Shown: piece after piece, positions 33,665 to 42,463 of the stretch | Numbering within the stretch: the first letter of the stretch is position 1 | How the letters are laid out: each line of letters starts with the position of its first letter | Assembly: GCA_041918255.1 (NCBI GenBank) | Contig: JAYRWD010000044.1 | Location: 1-44,706 of the forward strand | From: JAYRWD01 sp041918255 | GTDB taxonomy: Bacteria > Patescibacteriota > Dojkabacteria > B142 > WJKM01 | DNA: 44,706 nucleotides | Direction: 5' to 3' | Position numbers and translations under genes: made by a program | Notes under the pieces: model-generated | The model's input: the letters and a program-made list of their open reading frames with translations, nothing else | Database searches by the model: none | What the model was told of the DNA's origin: nothing

Positions 33665-34270
33665 ATGAAACAAAAATGGGACGAATTCTACTCCAAAAAT
33701 GATAGATTTTATCTATTGCCCCACCCAGAGCTTGATAATGCAATTCAAAGATTCAATACGGTAGATGCCTTCAAAATAATCGATTTGGGTTGCGGATCTG
33801 GAATAAATCTTGTCGAACTAGCTTCCCAAAATTTTCATGTCACCGGAATTGACTTCTCACCTAGTGCCGCAAGATTGGCTGAAGAATGGCTCGCGGAGAA
33901 AGGGCTCACCGGGAACGTCTATGTTGCCGACCTTGAAAAAGGACTAAGTTTATTCCAGGATAACGAGTTTGACGGATGTATTGCAATCAACTCACTTCAA
34001 TATATCGACAGGTCAGAAAATCTAATTGCAGTCTTGAAAGAATTAAGTAGGATTCTCAAGCCAAATGCCCCGCTTATGCTTACTTTACCTTCCCAAAATT
34101 CAGCAATCCTGCAACCAAACGTAACGCAGATGATATGGGAACAAGAAGAATTAACACATATTTTAACTTCCATATTTACCATTAACGATTTTCATCAAGA
34201 TATTTACCATTCATGGGTCGTATTCATGTCGAATATGCGCGACCACCAAGGAACTGCAATAAATGTCTAA
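33665..34270 (+). CDS. class I SAM-dependent methyltransferase
   Basis: 201 aa. The SAM-binding motif I IIDLGCGSGINLVELA is at about residues 38-53. The acidic second strand VTGIDFSPSAARLAEEWL follows, then NVYVADLEKG and the motif IV region FDGCIAINSLQYIDRSENL, ELSRILKPNAPLMLTLPS. The fold matches small-molecule methyltransferases of the Methyltransf_11/25 type. The substrate is unknown. A short start (WDEFYSKNDRFYLLPHPEL) is typical of tellurite-resistance TehB-like and related enzymes, but I do not claim that function. ATG at 33665, no Shine-Dalgarno box. Confidence 0.85.
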   Translation: MKQKWDEFYSKNDRFYLLPHPELDNAIQRFNTVDAFKIIDLGCGSGINLVELASQNFHVTGIDFSPSAARLAEEWLAEKGLTGNVYVADLEKGLSLFQDNEFDGCIAINSLQYIDRSENLIAVLKELSRILKPNAPLMLTLPSQNSAILQPNVTQMIWEQEELTHILTSIFTINDFHQDIYHSWVVFMSNMRDHQGTAINV

Positions 34271-34355
34271 AGAGTATTGTAAGGCATACCGTAAGAAACT
34301 CCTTAACTTTTCGTTCACAATAATATTAATCAGAGTCCAACATCGTAATAAAACT

Positions 34356-34383
34356 TGGAAAATTTGAATCTACTAGTATAATG
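34356..34383 (+). promoter_or_regulatory. sigma-70-like promoter for the mannose-6-phosphate isomerase gene
   Basis: TTGGAA (34356-34361), 16-bp spacer, TATAAT (34378-34383). Its -10 ends 47 nt before the ATG at 34431. The spacer contains no TA repeats, unlike the promoters of the orphan small genes. Confidence 0.6.
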
Positions 34384-34430
34384 ATGCGGCAGTAATCTCA
34401 TTTATTACCTTATTAATTAATAACAAATCC

Positions 34431-35600
34431 ATGATTTACTTAGTAGTGCCAAAACTTGTTTACCAATCCACCTGGGGAGGGGCCTATATTCCCAAACTAA
34501 AACAGATCGAGTTGAAACCACAAGAAAAGATTGGTCAATCATACGAATTTTTCAAACTGTCAAAAGTAGTGCCCGCAAAAAATCTGAAAAAGCTTAAAAT
34601 CACTAAATACCCCTATTGTACCGGTACGAATGATTTCAAGGATGCCAAATTACATAATAAAGTAGCAGGGATCACGGAGATCACCAAACTAAATCCAAAT
34701 GAAATCTTTGGTTCAAAGAATATCCCGAATATTTTGATTAAATTGACTCAGGCATTAGGTAACTCCTACCAAATACATGTTAAATATCCCACAACGAAAT
34801 TCAAGCCAAAAGCAGAATCGTGGTATTACTTCGAGAAGGGCAAAGCGACTCTCGGTCTAAAGCCAGATGTCGATCTCAAAAGCTATAAACATACTTGTCA
34901 AAAGATCTATGAACTAGCACAAAGCCTTGGCAAAAAGATCAAAGCCAAAAAAATGAAACATGCCGATGCTGAAAAAGAATTATTCCGCTTTATAGAAGCA
35001 AATAATCCGCAACAATATGTAAATCTACTTGATATCCCTCAGGGTGGAATAATCGAAAATACTTATGGTGGGATTCATCATTCTTGGGAAGAGGATCCTA
35101 GAAAATATCCGAACGGCAATATTCTCTACGAAGTGCAGGAAGACGTACCTGACGATGTTTCAACCGTTCGTTGTTTTGATCAAGGCAAGATTGGACCTTA
35201 TGGGACAGTGCGGAAATTAGATATTGACACTTATTTCCAAAATCTCACAACGAATAAGTCTTTTAATGATTCAAAAAATCTGCTCAAGACTCGTATCAAG
35301 ATGAAAGATCTCAAAGATTGGAAACTTAACAAAATATTCAAAAATAATATTTACGAGATGGATGAGCTGACTGTAACGAGGAAACAGTATGAGATCGAAG
35401 ATTTCGGTTTCAGGCACATATTTATAAAATCAGGAAGAGGTATGATTGTGACTGAAGACGAAGAAGTTGAATTAGTTTCGGGGTACTCATATCTTATTCC
35501 TCATAGTCTCAAACAATTAAAGATTGTGAATTTATCTCAGAAGATTTCTGGAGAACGTGAAAAGTTTGTGATTCTACTAACGTACCCGGCTAGAAGATAA
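34431..35600 (+). CDS. manA: mannose-6-phosphate isomerase, class I (cupin type)
   Basis: Interconverts mannose-6-phosphate and fructose-6-phosphate with a bound metal. 389 aa. The start YLVVPKLVYQSTWGGAYIPK carries the WGG of the family. IGQSYEFFKLS corresponds to the usual GE-x-W region, followed by IHVKYPTTKFKPKAESWYYF and a helical insertion (residues about 145-190). The cupin block LLDIPQGGIIENTYGGIHHSWEED supplies the histidines, then GTVRKLDIDTYF. The C-terminal cupin ends in SGYSYLIPHSLKQL. It is divergent from the textbook sequence but keeps the order of motifs. It lies 178 bp ahead of the phosphoglucose/phosphomannose isomerase. Confidence 0.82.
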   Translation: MIYLVVPKLVYQSTWGGAYIPKLKQIELKPQEKIGQSYEFFKLSKVVPAKNLKKLKITKYPYCTGTNDFKDAKLHNKVAGITEITKLNPNEIFGSKNIPNILIKLTQALGNSYQIHVKYPTTKFKPKAESWYYFEKGKATLGLKPDVDLKSYKHTCQKIYELAQSLGKKIKAKKMKHADAEKELFRFIEANNPQQYVNLLDIPQGGIIENTYGGIHHSWEEDPRKYPNGNILYEVQEDVPDDVSTVRCFDQGKIGPYGTVRKLDIDTYFQNLTTNKSFNDSKNLLKTRIKMKDLKDWKLNKIFKNNIYEMDELTVTRKQYEIEDFGFRHIFIKSGRGMIVTEDEEVELVSGYSYLIPHSLKQLKIVNLSQKISGEREKFVILLTYPARR

Positions 35601-35733
35601 AGCTAAGATCGTTAGATTGATATACAAAGACAAATAAATATGACACCAAATCCTTATTTCAAGCTCGTTTAGGAGGTATTTCCCACCTACTAAATTCGGG
35701 GGAAAATACGAAACTTTTTCGCGAAATTCTAAG

Positions 35734-35760
35734 TTGATCTAATGCGTTAACTTATATAAT
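35734..35760 (+). promoter_or_regulatory. promoter with very short leader for pgi/pmi
   Basis: TTGATC (35734-35739), 15-bp spacer, TATAAT (35755-35760). With a 17-bp spacer the -10 reads TAATCT. The ATG at 35779 is only 18 nt past the -10, implying a leader of about 12 nt with no Shine-Dalgarno box. The TATAATCT end matches the 29968-29994 promoter. Confidence 0.55.
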
Positions 35761-35778
35761 CTTTTAAAATCTAGCGAA

Positions 35779-36840
35779 ATGTCTAACGACCCCAAATTTG
35801 ACTACTCTTTGGATAAATCAAATATTCTCTCAACCCTTGAAAATTTCCCAAAACAGTATTTACAAGGATGGCAAGAAATCCGCTCCATTAAAATTCCAAT
35901 AAACCAAAAGATAAACAATATCGTAGCTAGCGGGATGGGAGGATCAGTACTCGGAGGCATCATATCCAAACATCTTTTTATGCAATCTTCTCCTATCCCG
36001 ATAGATCATATCTCTGGTTACTCACTTCCTGCGTATGTTAGCAGAGATACCCTATCTATCATTGTAAGCTACTCGGGCAATACCGAGGAAACTCTCGCTA
36101 ATTACACCGAAGCCAAAACAAAAAATGCAGCAATCATATGCATGGCAAGTGGTGGTAAACTTGCCGAAATGGCAAAAGCAGATGATACCCCGTTGTATCT
36201 AATCAATGACTCGGTATTGAACCCTGCCCGCGTCCCAAGGTTGTCTGTTGGTTTCCAGATTGGCGCATATCTTGGCATTTTGAATGAACTGAAAATTGTG
36301 CAGACAGATGAGACGTTTTTTGAAAAATGTGTGAGCGAAATTTCTGCATTGAACAAGACTTTGGATCACAATGCTTCAACTGGAAATAATCTTGCGAAAC
36401 AAGTCGCGGTTAAGATTCAAGGGAAGTGTCCAGTGATTGTCAGTTCGCAACATCTTGCGGGTGTTGGCAAAGTCATGTGTAATCAATTCAACGAATCTGG
36501 AAAAAATTTTGCGTGTAATTTTGAGTTGCCTGATGTAAATCACCATCAGCTGGAGGGTATGCAATTTCCACTGTCGAACAGAGAAAACCTCATTTATGTC
36601 TTACTCACATCCTCTCTTTATCATGATAGGAACAAAAAACGGTATGAAATTCTAAAGAAGCTTCTGACGCGTTTGAATATCAATTTTCTAGAATACATAC
36701 CTCAGACAGAATCGGCACTTTCTCAAGTATTCGAGACTTCTCAATTTTCAAATTACATGACTTACTATCTTGGATTATTGAACGGTTTAGATCCTGCCCC
36801 AAATCCTTTTGTGGATGAGTTTAAGAGTGAATTAGGGTAA
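35779..36840 (+). CDS. bifunctional phosphoglucose/phosphomannose isomerase
   Basis: Interconverts fructose-6-phosphate with glucose-6-phosphate and with mannose-6-phosphate. 353 aa with two SIS domains. Seen are VASGMGGSVLGGIISKHL (about 51-68), LSIIVSYSGNTEETL (the SYSGNTEET signature of this family), ARVPRLSVGFQIG, CPVIVSSQHLAGVGKVMCNQFNESGKNFA in the second domain, and NHHQLEG with the family's active-site histidine. This type is common in archaea and in candidate-phyla bacteria. It supplies glucose-6-phosphate to zwf and links to manA upstream. ATG at 35779, with TTTTAAAATCTAGCGAA leader. Confidence 0.9.
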   Translation: MSNDPKFDYSLDKSNILSTLENFPKQYLQGWQEIRSIKIPINQKINNIVASGMGGSVLGGIISKHLFMQSSPIPIDHISGYSLPAYVSRDTLSIIVSYSGNTEETLANYTEAKTKNAAIICMASGGKLAEMAKADDTPLYLINDSVLNPARVPRLSVGFQIGAYLGILNELKIVQTDETFFEKCVSEISALNKTLDHNASTGNNLAKQVAVKIQGKCPVIVSSQHLAGVGKVMCNQFNESGKNFACNFELPDVNHHQLEGMQFPLSNRENLIYVLLTSSLYHDRNKKRYEILKKLLTRLNINFLEYIPQTESALSQVFETSQFSNYMTYYLGLLNGLDPAPNPFVDEFKSELG

Positions 36841-36983
36841 AATATTTTCCAAAGTCCCTCGTCAAAACCGAGTAATGAAAAATAAACAAAATAATAAATT
36901 AGATCAAAGATAATAATGCTTAGAATGAACTTTTTTTATCTCATGATAAGCCCACCAGGAAAGCTTATATCCCCCATATCGCC

Positions 36984-37012
36984 TTGACAGAAATCAAAAT
37001 AATATGTATAAA
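36984..37012 (+). promoter_or_regulatory. consensus-like sigma-70 promoter before the 37098 cassette
   Basis: TTGACA (36984-36989), exactly 17 bp, TATAAA (37007-37012). It is 86 nt ahead of the first ATG. A second TATAAT (37091-37096) lies against that ATG. If it is a -10 box, the ATG at 37107 would be nearly leaderless. Confidence 0.55.
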
Positions 37013-37097
37013 TATTGACCTTGTATTCAGAATTACCAAAATTGCGACACATTTATGCGTTAATTTGCACAAGGTAGTAAGCTGATTTTATATAATA

Positions 37098-37352
37098 ATG
37101 AACATTATGGATGATATCTACTATAGAATCGGTAAGTTTGTGGCGAATGATGAAAAAAGAGAATTGTTAATGCAGTATTTGAAGGTTCTAGGTCTGAAAG
37201 AGATTCCGATGGAAGAAAACGACAAACTTATTGAAGTTATCGCTAATAATAACCTTGATGGTTTCATGATTTTATTGGCAAGGTGTGTTTTTGATATTGA
37301 CAAAAAGATTGAAGAATTTATTTCAAAGATAGAAAATGATTATGGAAAATGA
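37098..37352 (+). CDS. small helical acidic protein of unknown function, 84 aa
   Basis: Not recognised. Mostly helical and acidic (DDIYYRIGKFVANDEKRELLMQYL, PMEENDKLIEVIANNNLDGFMILLA, FDIDKKIEEFISKIENDYG), with no membrane segment. Two in-frame ATGs (37098, 37107). The latter fits a start just past TATAAT at 37091-37096. Its last codons overlap the start of the next gene by 17 bp, the arrangement of a translationally coupled pair. It may be an interaction partner or regulator of the membrane protein that follows. That is inference from position only. Confidence 0.6.
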   Translation: MNIMDDIYYRIGKFVANDEKRELLMQYLKVLGLKEIPMEENDKLIEVIANNNLDGFMILLARCVFDIDKKIEEFISKIENDYGK

Positions 37353-38730
37353 TTCAAACGTCGGAGTTGTAAGGCAATTTTTAGATAAAGTTGTCGTTAG
37401 ACTAATGGGAGATTCGTGGGTGCAGGCTGAAGAATTAGCCAGAGGTAGGGGTATTGATGTAGCTCTGGTAGATGCGTTTATGCTAGAAAGGAAGGGAAAT
37501 TTTTCAGAAGCGTTTACAGCAGTGTCTGCTATTACCACAGCAATAGGAGCTGGTCTAGGTTTTGCATTTGCGGCCACAAAATTAGCAGAGACACCCGGCC
37601 TACAAGTTATGCCTGAATGGTTAGATCGCGGACTAAATTTTTTACATGGATTGAGAGCTGGTGCGGCAGAAAATGCAACTTGGTTGGCTCATCTCCCACC
37701 ATTATTGTTAGATGTTGGCATACTGGGAACATTAGTAGGAACGGCAGCTGTCGTAGCAACAAATGCAATTGGTGGCAGGGTTATTGAAAACGGAAGAAGG
37801 TTAGTAGGAAATTTAATTGAAAATGGTTATGATGATACCGCCAGCTATCGCTTACCTGATAAGCACACAGTTTTAGTTGCTTTTAATGGAGATGATGTGG
37901 CGGATGCCATTGCAAGAGACAGGGAAAATGGAACTGATGCTCTCCTTTATCAAAATACAAGACCTGATGCTTCTAAACCATGGATAAAAACAGAAATTGG
38001 CATGTCAATGGATGGATTAAACCGAGCATTGAAATGTGGTGGAGCAAGTAACGCTGGTGAAATAATACTTTTCTCGACTAGAAAAGAAGATGCAATTTTC
38101 GCACGAGATGGCGGACTAGAACATCCAATGGGAGACATTCAATTATTTGTGGCAAAACTACGGGCAGCACTAAATGAAATACATAATAATTCTAGGATTA
38201 TTATGGTTGCCAATAAACATGTGCGAGAAAAAGGCACCACGTCTGTCATGGATACCGAATCAGGAAGGACAAATGCAGAAGACTTGCCAGATGAATATGC
38301 AAGAAAAATAGTTGATTTAGAACGGTTAGGCGTAACATTTGTAGATCCATCAGAATTAGTTGCTAATGCTTTATTAATTATGGCTCAAGGAAAAACATTA
38401 AAAATGGTTGCCACTTCAACCGGAAGTTCTCGTTATAAGGATATGAGTCTTGTGTATCTAACAGAAGGACAGAGCAGACACATGGTTATTCCCAAATCAG
38501 AAGGAGAGTTGGAATTTGTCTGCGATGTTTCAGACGGTGATGTATTATCGTGGACAAAAGACGACAAAAATTCTGGTGAAAAGAGGGTATATATTGTGCA
38601 ATCAAAAGATGCATATACTCTTATTACTGGAGAGCAATATAATATTCCTGAAGATAGGGTTATTTTTGTCCCGAAGTTGGTTAAAGAAAAGTTAGATAAA
38701 TTAAGACATCCAGTAGAACAAAACAATTAG
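37336..38730 (+). CDS. membrane protein of unknown function with cytoplasmic alpha/beta domain
   Basis: 464 aa (462 from the second ATG at 37342). I do not recognise a family. A soluble start is followed by two Ala/Gly-rich hydrophobic segments (SAITTAIGAGLGFAFAATKL, about residues 64-83, and LLLDVGILGTLVGTAAVVAT, about 125-145) separated by a 40-residue loop. A large C-terminal part follows. It opens with a strand-helix unit (HTVLVAFNGDDVADAIARD), has SRIIMVANKHVREKG and GVTFVDPSELVANALLI, and ends in a small beta-rich piece. The topology recalls two-helix channels with ligand-gating domains, but there is no GxGxxG or selectivity filter. It overlaps the 84-aa gene upstream. Convergent with the DUF4239-like gene. 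Confidence 0.7.
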   Translation: MIMENDSNVGVVRQFLDKVVVRLMGDSWVQAEELARGRGIDVALVDAFMLERKGNFSEAFTAVSAITTAIGAGLGFAFAATKLAETPGLQVMPEWLDRGLNFLHGLRAGAAENATWLAHLPPLLLDVGILGTLVGTAAVVATNAIGGRVIENGRRLVGNLIENGYDDTASYRLPDKHTVLVAFNGDDVADAIARDRENGTDALLYQNTRPDASKPWIKTEIGMSMDGLNRALKCGGASNAGEIILFSTRKEDAIFARDGGLEHPMGDIQLFVAKLRAALNEIHNNSRIIMVANKHVREKGTTSVMDTESGRTNAEDLPDEYARKIVDLERLGVTFVDPSELVANALLIMAQGKTLKMVATSTGSSRYKDMSLVYLTEGQSRHMVIPKSEGELEFVCDVSDGDVLSWTKDDKNSGEKRVYIVQSKDAYTLITGEQYNIPEDRVIFVPKLVKEKLDKLRHPVEQNN

Positions 38731-38846
38731 AATTTGCTGCAATTCAAAAAGTTAATTTTCCCAAAGTAATAAATAAAGCAATATTTCGAATGTGTGCGCG
38801 AGTATGAAGGGTTTTGACTTGCCTATTACAAATTTATACAGAAAAA

Positions 38847-39623
38847 CTATTCCTCAGAATTTGAGTATGTATCTCCTGTAATTCTACCTAAAGTACGTTC
38901 AAAAGGCTCAGGCGTAATATTCCAATGACCAACAAATGGATTATCCAAATCTTCAACTAATTGAGATATCAACCCCAGGACAAATGCTAAAGAAAGATTT
39001 ATATACAAACCATAATAAATATTTGCAAAAGGCATGATAATAAAAGTTAGTAGAGCAATCGCGGAAGTTACGTAAAGAAAAGCTTTCAGCAAAGCGGGCA
39101 ACCTACTTAAACTTTGATTAATTCTTAAAGTCCGGATTTGAGATAACTCTCCATAGTGGGAGACAATTTGATTAAAGATTATCTCATCATGTTCATCATC
39201 AAAACTAATATCCCTAATAATTACTGCTATTTCCCTAAAAATATCTCCAGTTTCTTGATTACGTTTTCCAGAACCTAGCATTTTAAATTTCCCTTCAATC
39301 ACAAGTTTCAAATATTTCACTAGTACTTCTTTCATTTTCATTGTCAGTTTATCATCTCTAAAATAAAGCACAAGCCTATAAAGTCTCTCAATACCTTGTG
39401 CTTCTTTAGATATTGCTTCGACTGTTCTATTATATTGATTCCATACTTCGAAAACCACAAAAGCGGTCATAATACCGTATAGAGTACCAAATACTGTTAC
39501 AAATGCCCCAAGACCGCCCACATCAGATAAATATGTAGAGGTTTCAAAGTAATTAAAAAACAAATAATGTACTAGCCCCACAAAGAAGGCAAACAACATT
39601 GATTTCAAAAACACGGTATTCAT
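38847..39623 (-). CDS. DUF4239-like (bestrophin-like) membrane protein
   Basis: 258 aa with four membrane segments: about residues 6-25 (KSMLFAFFVGLVHYLFFNYF), 36-57 (GLGAFVTVFGTLYGIMTAFVVF), 185-205 (FLYVTSAIALLTFIIMPFAN) and 208-226. After TM2 comes VWNQYNRTVEAISKEAQGIERLYRL, the hallmark of the DUF4239 family, and the C-terminus has EDLDNPFVGHWNITPEPFER, also typical. The family is distantly like bestrophin channels, but its activity is not established. ATG at 39623 with TTTAAAATTATTAAA directly before it. It is 141 bp downstream of the P-type ATPase gene on the same strand, so the two may work together in ion homeostasis (inference). Confidence 0.8.
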   Translation of the reverse strand: MNTVFLKSMLFAFFVGLVHYLFFNYFETSTYLSDVGGLGAFVTVFGTLYGIMTAFVVFEVWNQYNRTVEAISKEAQGIERLYRLVLYFRDDKLTMKMKEVLVKYLKLVIEGKFKMLGSGKRNQETGDIFREIAVIIRDISFDDEHDEIIFNQIVSHYGELSQIRTLRINQSLSRLPALLKAFLYVTSAIALLTFIIMPFANIYYGLYINLSLAFVLGLISQLVEDLDNPFVGHWNITPEPFERTLGRITGDTYSNSEE

Positions 39624-39764
39624 TTTAATAATTTTAAATATTATCTCTAGAAAATTATATAATTATTATAACGCAAAATCTACAACAAAATAATTTATTT
39701 TCTATACACCAAGCGTCAATACATATTTTACTAAGGTGATGAGTTAAGGTGATTCTTACAAATT

Positions 39765-42293
39765 CTACTTGAGTTTAGCTTTATAATACAAAACTTTTAC
39801 AACCTCCGTACAGGCAAAATAACAGGCTGCCAAGGCAAAGATTACCCCCAAATCTTTCGGTGTTGGCGGTGTAAATTGAAATACAGTTTGACCGATTAGG
39901 GTAAAAGGCAAACTCACAGTAATTAGCGGAACCAAAATACTCAAAGCCAACAATAGCTTTGATGGTCGAGATCCCTTCAAGAAAAAGCTTTTCGTACGGA
40001 TAGAAAAAACAAAGATAATCTCGGTGAGGACACTTCCGATAAACCAATTAGTCTGCAATACCGACGGAGCCATACGATAAAATTTCGCAAAAAATATAAA
40101 ATCAAATATCATACTGATAACACCCAGGATCATCGCCAAAATCACAATTTCCCGGACGTCGTATCTTTTGGGAGATGTTATCTCGTCCTCGTCAACTCCA
40201 TCTGAAGAAACAGCAATCATAGGTGTATCGGAAAGCAAATTCAATAGAAGAATTTGGATAGGCAACATAGGCAAAAAATCAATAATCATAGATGCTATAG
40301 CCACAGCGAAAAAGTTTCCAAAATTTGAAGAAAGCGTTGCCTTGATATATTTAGTAGTATTAGCAAAAGTCTGCCTTCCTTCGCGGACTCCATCCAAAAC
40401 AACTTTTAAGTTTTGCTTCAAAAGAATAATATCAGCAGTCTCACGTGCGATATCAGCAGCGCTATTCACCACAATAGACACACTCGCAATTTTTAAAGCT
40501 GGTGCGTCATTTATACCTTCCCCGAGGAAACCAACCGAATGTTTCTCCCGCAAAATTTGAATAATTTCATATTTTTGTTCAGGAGATATTCTGGCAAAAA
40601 CAGAATTCTTCTCCAAACATTCTTCCTTCTTCGGACCCGACAAAGTCTCCCACTTCTCGCCAGTGATGACATTATCTGGAGAATCCACAAGGGCAACTTC
40701 ATGCGCAACCACACCAGCTACATGGGGACTATCACCTGTAATCATAATAATTCTCACACCCAATTCATTTGCTTGGCGAGCAACCCCATAAGAACTAATC
40801 TTAATAGGATCTACAAAAGATACAATACCCACAAATTTAAATTCTTTTTGTTTCAAAAGTTTCGCCATATCTCCCCCAAGCTCTTTGTCATCCACTACCT
40901 TCGAAGCAATAGCCAGAACCCTTTGCCCCTGTTTCCCCTCCACCTCTATCCACTTAATTATCTCCTCTTTTTCAGCCTCGCCCAATCCATGACATAAAGC
41001 GACGATAATTTCTGGCGCTCCTCTGGTAACCAGCAAGGTTTGATGATCCAACTCCACCAGAACAGTATTCCGTCTTATTGTTGGATCAAATGGTTCTTCA
41101 GCAATTTTTTTTGCCTTCTTTATTAACTCCCTTTGGCTTTCAGTCAAGCCCTTTTCTAAAGCGATATCAAACGGTTCAACTTTATCAACCACGTCAAACG
41201 CAGATGCAAGATTTGCCAAAAAAAAAGTTTGTTCACGGTCATCAGAAAGTACGTTGGCTATCTTAAGCTCATTTTCCGTCAATGTTCCAGTCTTATCCGA
41301 ACACAAAACATCAATACCACCCAAATCCTCAATTGAGGACAATCTCTTCACAATGACGCTATTTCTCGCTAATCGCCTTGCCCCTATGCTCAAAGAGAAC
41401 GTAGTAACGAGAGGCAATCCTTCGGGTATCACGCTCACCGTCAAGGCTATAGAAAAAATTATCAACCCTAGAATATCTAATTGGCCAGATTTAATAGTGA
41501 TATTGGCAAAAAACACCACGAAGAGTGTAAACGAAACAAGTTTGACAATGAATTTGGAGAAATCTGCAATTCCCTGTTCGTAATCGCTTATTTTAGTTGT
41601 CTCGCCACTTAGTTTCGCAATTTTTCCAAATACAGTGTTCTTACCCGTTTGTATTATCAAAGCTTTTGCTTTCCCATCAACCACATCGGTCCCGCAAAAT
41701 CCCAAGTTATGAGCCTCGTAATAAGTTTTTGGCAAGAAGGACAAAACGTCAAGTTGTTTGTAAACAGGCAAAGATTCTCCGGTTAATATGGTTTCATTTA
41801 TCTCTAAGTTTTGTTGCTCCAAAAATCTTACATCAGCAGGGATCCTATCCCCCGTTTCTAGAATTATTACGTCCCCGGGAACAAGTCGTTCGGATATAAT
41901 TCTTTCTATCTTACCTCCCCTTAGTACCTTAACCTTTGGAAGTGTGTATTTACTTAAAAGTTTAACTATCTTCTCAGAGTGATATTCCTGGAAAAAACCC
42001 AGGGCCACATTTATCGACAAAAATATGAAAATCATAAAACTGTCGGCTTTCTCCCCGATTAAGAAAGTTATAGCACCTGCGCCAATTAGTAAATAAATAA
42101 ATGCGGATTGAAACTGTCGCAATAAGATATTCCAAGTGGTTGTATTCTTAAGATCGAATCGATTTAGACCATATTTTCTAATTCGTTCAGCAACTACACT
42201 TTGGTCCAAACCTAGTTCAGGATCTACTTCAAACTCTTGGAGAATCGAAGGTATTGTCTTTTTCGCGTAACTAAATAAATCCATTGTGTCCAT
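39765..42293 (-). CDS. P-type cation-transporting ATPase (P2/P3A-like)
   Basis: 842 aa. An N-terminal cation-ATPase domain (EVDPELGLDQSVVAERIRKYG) precedes the first helices. The actuator has TGESLPV. SVIPEGLPLVTT is the ion-site helix. The phosphorylation site is CSDKTGTLTENE, Asp333. The nucleotide domain has EEPFDPTIRRNTV and TRGAPEI. The hinge reads FLGEGINDAPALK, with Glu592 where most P-type ATPases have Asp (GDGxND). About ten membrane segments in all. Calcium or magnesium is plausible from PEGLP, but the ion is not determined. ATG at 42293. The DUF4239-like gene follows on the same strand. Confidence 0.9.
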   Translation of the reverse strand: MDTMDLFSYAKKTIPSILQEFEVDPELGLDQSVVAERIRKYGLNRFDLKNTTTWNILLRQFQSAFIYLLIGAGAITFLIGEKADSFMIFIFLSINVALGFFQEYHSEKIVKLLSKYTLPKVKVLRGGKIERIISERLVPGDVIILETGDRIPADVRFLEQQNLEINETILTGESLPVYKQLDVLSFLPKTYYEAHNLGFCGTDVVDGKAKALIIQTGKNTVFGKIAKLSGETTKISDYEQGIADFSKFIVKLVSFTLFVVFFANITIKSGQLDILGLIIFSIALTVSVIPEGLPLVTTFSLSIGARRLARNSVIVKRLSSIEDLGGIDVLCSDKTGTLTENELKIANVLSDDREQTFFLANLASAFDVVDKVEPFDIALEKGLTESQRELIKKAKKIAEEPFDPTIRRNTVLVELDHQTLLVTRGAPEIIVALCHGLGEAEKEEIIKWIEVEGKQGQRVLAIASKVVDDKELGGDMAKLLKQKEFKFVGIVSFVDPIKISSYGVARQANELGVRIIMITGDSPHVAGVVAHEVALVDSPDNVITGEKWETLSGPKKEECLEKNSVFARISPEQKYEIIQILREKHSVGFLGEGINDAPALKIASVSIVVNSAADIARETADIILLKQNLKVVLDGVREGRQTFANTTKYIKATLSSNFGNFFAVAIASMIIDFLPMLPIQILLLNLLSDTPMIAVSSDGVDEDEITSPKRYDVREIVILAMILGVISMIFDFIFFAKFYRMAPSVLQTNWFIGSVLTEIIFVFSIRTKSFFLKGSRPSKLLLALSILVPLITVSLPFTLIGQTVFQFTPPTPKDLGVIFALAACYFACTEVVKVLYYKAKLK

Positions 42294-42420
42294 TTAGAGT
42301 AATCTACTAAATGTATATTAACAATAATGGAGAGAAAGTGGAATTACTCAAAATTTTGTTTATTTATATAGAGGCGTTTGTTTTAAAGCATTTCCATTAG
42401 AGCGAATTCGGCGATACATT

Positions 42421-42454
42421 AGGCTTTATGCGAACTTACTAAAACTAACAAATG
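42421..42454. repeat. partial family A repeat (tail only)
   Basis: AGGCTTTATGCGAACTTACT followed by AAAACTAACAAATG is a degenerate form of the tail found at 15493-15517, 20920-20950 and 21740-21771 (reverse complement TTTATGCGAAATTCGATAAA followed by GTTAACAAATG). It has no palindromic head here. Confidence 0.5.
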
Positions 42455-42463
42455 AACGCGCTG

